Assembly (NCBI GenBank): GCA_002401545.1
Contig: NVTJ01000116.1
Span: 1 to 6,845 of the forward strand
Length of the DNA stretch: 6,845 nucleotides
Direction of reading: 5' to 3'
DNA from: Alphaproteobacteria bacterium
GTDB taxonomy: Bacteria; Pseudomonadota; Alphaproteobacteria; Sphingomonadales; Emcibacteraceae
The translations under genes and the position numbers were made by a program. The notes under the pieces were generated by a model, which saw only the letters and a program-made list of their open reading frames with translations, had not been told where the DNA came from and ran no database searches. Shown here in pieces: positions 5,527-6,845 of this stretch (its first letter is position 1; every line of letters starts with the position of its first letter).

Positions 5527-5928
5527 ATGCATAGAATCTTTTTTTTATGGAAAATTCCTGTGCCAAGCGGTAAATTAACTCTTGAAGATGCATACGTTGT
5601 AACAAAAAACAGGCCAGAGGCTTGGCTTCTTCGGCATCTGGTTTTTTGGCAGCCGAAAGCTCAGGTAAAGAAAGACGGGAAGAAGTGGGTTGTCCGCACC
5701 ATCAAGGAACTGATTGAAGAATGGAATTGTCTTTGGGGGGACCGCACCATAAAAAAAGCACTGGCCTCTCTGATACGGAAAGGGTTCATAGAACGGGTCC
5801 ACTCTTACCACCCTTTTAAGTCTGGGATTATGCACGCTTGCTGGCTTCGTATATTAGACTTTTCTAAAGGGGCCAAAATGGCCTCTTCAAACGGGCCAAA
5901 ATGGCCCCTTCCTTATACAGGAAGATAA
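5527..5928 (+). CDS. Winged-helix replication-initiator-like protein (N-terminal half, probably split gene)
   Basis: A 133-residue frame resembling the N-terminal winged-helix domain of phage and plasmid replication proteins (replisome organisers). Residues about 17-110 carry the pattern: EAWLLRHLVFWQPKA (helix), KKDGKKWVVRTIKELIEEW (strand and helix), GDRTIKKALASLIRKGFIERV (recognition helix and wing), then a strand (MHACWLRIL). Family members then continue into a repeat-bearing linker and a C-terminal domain. Here the frame stops soon after the repeats, while the continuation appears in the +1 frame (from 5858). The start at ATG 5527 lacks a ribosome binding site and is followed by a run of eight T; GTG 5560, with a weak GGA 8 bases ahead, is an alternative. 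It lies 124 bases after the integrase on the same strand. The winged-helix fold is likely; the replication role is inferred from family resemblance. Confidence 0.65.
   Translation: MHRIFFLWKIPVPSGKLTLEDAYVVTKNRPEAWLLRHLVFWQPKAQVKKDGKKWVVRTIKELIEEWNCLWGDRTIKKALASLIRKGFIERVHSYHPFKSGIMHACWLRILDFSKGAKMASSNGPKWPLPYTGR
5869..5908. repeat. Pair of 14-bp palindromic repeats inside the initiator gene (iteron-like)
   Basis: Two copies of GGGCCAAAATGGCC begin at 5870 and 5893, a 23-base period. Each is an inverted repeat, GGCCA-AAA-TGGCC, with arms 5-6 bp or longer (up to 8 pairs in the first copy if a G-T wobble is allowed). They are coding in the winged-helix frame (KGAKMAS and NGPKWPL). Replication initiators such as lambda O carry their origin repeats within their own gene, and related winged-helix proteins often show coded KM/GQN-type repeats in this place. 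A replication origin is therefore a reasonable inference. Confidence 0.55.
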
Positions 5929-5953
5929 GCAGGAAGAGTTACATGAAGTACAT

Positions 5954-5967
5954 GGCGACAAGTCGCC
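5954..5967. repeat. Palindrome GGCGAC-AA-GTCGCC
   Basis: Perfect 6-bp GC-rich arms with a 2-base centre, 26 bases past the stop of the winged-helix frame and inside the upstream extension of the following frame. It might be part of an origin or a protein site; as RNA the loop is too tight unless the stem opens. Confidence 0.35.
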
Positions 5968-6010
5968 GGGACAAAAAGCTCCTTCGAAAAAGACAGGGGT
6001 AGTACCAAAA

Positions 6011-6475
6011 TTGAAGACCCTAGCCAATAAGTCAGCGGCTGATATAAAAAAAGCGTTCAAGGAAAAACCACCGAGGATAGATAAGAAACTGACAGCCGCT
6101 GATTTGTTCAAATTTCTACGGTGTACGCAGCAAGACGCAGACCCTGACCACCCTTTAGGCAATGCCACTGGTTGGAATTACGGGAATTGTAAAACCATCC
6201 TGAAAAGGTTGCGGGAGGAAGGACTCTCCGACGATCAGATACGGGAACACCTTGAGTTTCTGTTTATGAATTGGATAGAGTTTAAAGATTACATGGTGAT
6301 GCACGCCAATAAGAAGCTCCCGTGGTACGCTACGATCCCTGTAATCACCACCAACGTGGCCCACAGCCTAAAGTTTGCGGAAATAAAGAAAGACTACCTC
6401 GAAGCCGGTGAGGACGATAACGAAGGGGTGCTTACCGCCGAAGAAGCTTGGGAAAAATTCAAAGACGAGGATTGA
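6011..6475 (+). CDS. C-terminal part of the replication-initiator-like protein, in the +1 frame
   Basis: Coordinates give the frame from its first plausible start, TTG 6011 (AGGGG lies 11 bases ahead, a loose spacing). The frame is in fact open from 5858, with no ATG until about 6266, and overlaps the winged-helix frame by about 70 bases. The upstream part reads TGQNGPFLIQEDKQEELHE and then a Lys/Pro/Ser-rich linker, as would fit the middle of a single initiator. Residues 25-125 (from TTG) are mostly helical: LTAADLFKFLRC, NYGNCKTILKRLREEGLS, IREHLEFLFMNWIEFKDYM, LPWYATIPVITTNVAHSLKFA. This resembles C-terminal regions of phage replication proteins, though I cannot assign a named domain. The tail is acidic. 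It is either made by +1 frameshifting as a fusion of about 315 residues, separately from a TTG start, or is the back half of a gene broken by a one-base indel. Confidence 0.6.
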   Translation: MKTLANKSAADIKKAFKEKPPRIDKKLTAADLFKFLRCTQQDADPDHPLGNATGWNYGNCKTILKRLREEGLSDDQIREHLEFLFMNWIEFKDYMVMHANKKLPWYATIPVITTNVAHSLKFAEIKKDYLEAGEDDNEGVLTAEEAWEKFKDED

Positions 6476-6479
6476 GGAT

Positions 6480-6671
6480 ATGGAGATAAAATCGGTGGAA
6501 GACGGGCCGTGGTGGGAGTCCGGGGTGTTGGACCCCCATGCCCATGAAAAGCTCATACGGAACCGCCATGCCATTGGGAGACGGGCGGGTCTTGGGGAGG
6601 ACCAGTTGTACCATATGAATGATGCAGCTGGTAATATACAGGCCACCTATTCTTCGACGCACCACCGCTAG
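6480..6671 (+). CDS. Small hypothetical protein, 63 residues
   Basis: I do not recognise this protein. It begins with ATG at 6480, 4 bases after the preceding TGA, with GAGG sequences at 6465-6469 and 6474-6477 suitable for ribosome binding, so it is probably translated together with the gene before it. The sequence is hydrophilic with an acidic N-terminus (MEIKSVEDGPWW), a basic helical middle (HEKLIRNRHAIGRRAGLGED) and a His/Ser-rich end (STHHR). It has no signal peptide, membrane segment or cysteine motif. The longer frame back to 6408 would overlap the previous gene by 68 bases and is less likely. Short proteins of this kind are frequent next to replication genes in phages and islands. 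Confidence 0.5.
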   Translation: MEIKSVEDGPWWESGVLDPHAHEKLIRNRHAIGRRAGLGEDQLYHMNDAAGNIQATYSSTHHR

Positions 6672-6717
6672 ATAAGGCAAATGTGGCTCAATCCGCGCAT
6701 AAGATAGTCGAGTATGA

Positions 6718-6733
6718 TTGCAGAACCCTGCAA
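6718..6733. promoter_or_regulatory. Inverted repeat in the gap before the last gene
   Basis: TTGCAG-AACC-CTGCAA, perfect 6-bp arms with a 4-base loop, 47 bases past the stop of the 63-residue gene and 94 bases before the next start. No T-run follows directly (a TTTTCCCTT patch lies about 15 bases on). It could be an operator or a weak terminator. The rest of the 155-base gap shows no gene. Confidence 0.3.
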
Positions 6734-6826
6734 AGCCCGACCTTTTCCCTTCACCTAGACAGTCAATAGGATACGCTCATAACGGGGCAGAAGTCCCTGA
6801 TCCCCCCTTATTCCAAGGAGGATCAT

Positions 6827-6845
6827 ATGGACAAGCAAGACCGAC
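6827..6845 (+). CDS. Start of a gene cut by the right window edge
   Basis: An ATG at 6827 is preceded by the strong ribosome binding site AAGGAGG (6815-6821) at 5 bases. Only MDKQDR is visible, so no function can be given. It continues the plus-strand gene order of the right-hand module but has its own 155-base leader, which suggests its own promoter. Confidence 0.6.

Noticed and set aside
5539..5546. Run of eight T as a terminator for the integrase operon
   Set aside because: No stable stem precedes it (only the 4-bp GCAT/ATGC), and it lies inside the next gene's N-terminal codons if ATG 5527 is used.
1..6845. CRISPR array, tRNA, rRNA, toxin-antitoxin pair or restriction system
   Set aside because: No regularly spaced repeats of CRISPR size, no T-loop/cloverleaf signature and no toxin or nuclease motifs were seen. 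The XRE protein has no adjacent toxin-like partner on its strand, since the neighbour is an IS630-type HTH protein.

Overview
The window looks like an accessory, mobile-element-rich piece of a bacterial chromosome or integrated element. It is most likely from an alphaproteobacterium of intermediate GC. This is an inference from resemblance of the integrases, the IS630-type helix-turn-helix (HTH) protein, the recombinase-like HTH protein and the small lipoprotein to families I associate with that class. No rRNA, tRNA or housekeeping gene anchors it, so the taxonomic call is weak.

Left part (1-2604): a large tyrosine recombinase on the plus strand has its N-terminus cut by the window edge. After about 200 bases without a convincing gene come two minus-strand regulators: a Cro/C1 (XRE) type repressor and, downstream of it, an IS630-type HTH protein with no catalytic partner. 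The 86 bases between them hold inverted repeats.

Middle (2605-5402): a palindrome-rich divergent promoter region separates the XRE gene from a small lipoprotein gene on the plus strand. Next come a stand-alone recombinase-like HTH protein lacking a resolvase domain and a 301-base intergenic stretch with a perfect 7-bp inverted repeat and an extended -10 promoter. A DUF488 protein follows, whose stop codon overlaps the start of a second, complete tyrosine recombinase (TAATG).

Right part (5403-6845): this resembles a phage- or plasmid-type replication module. A winged-helix replication-initiator-like protein ends inside a pair of GGGCCAAAATGGCC palindromes. Its apparent C-terminal half continues in the +1 frame, open well before any normal start codon, so the initiator is probably split by a programmed shift or a one-base indel. 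A 63-residue hypothetical protein follows 4 bases later, and a new gene with a strong ribosome binding site begins at the right edge.

Taken together, integrases, a repressor, a replication initiator with in-gene repeats and small cargo genes fit a prophage, phage satellite or integrative island, possibly several nested insertions. The element's ends (att sites) could not be identified. The most interesting points are the split initiator with its embedded repeats, the DUF488-integrase coupling and the operator-like palindromes by the XRE gene.
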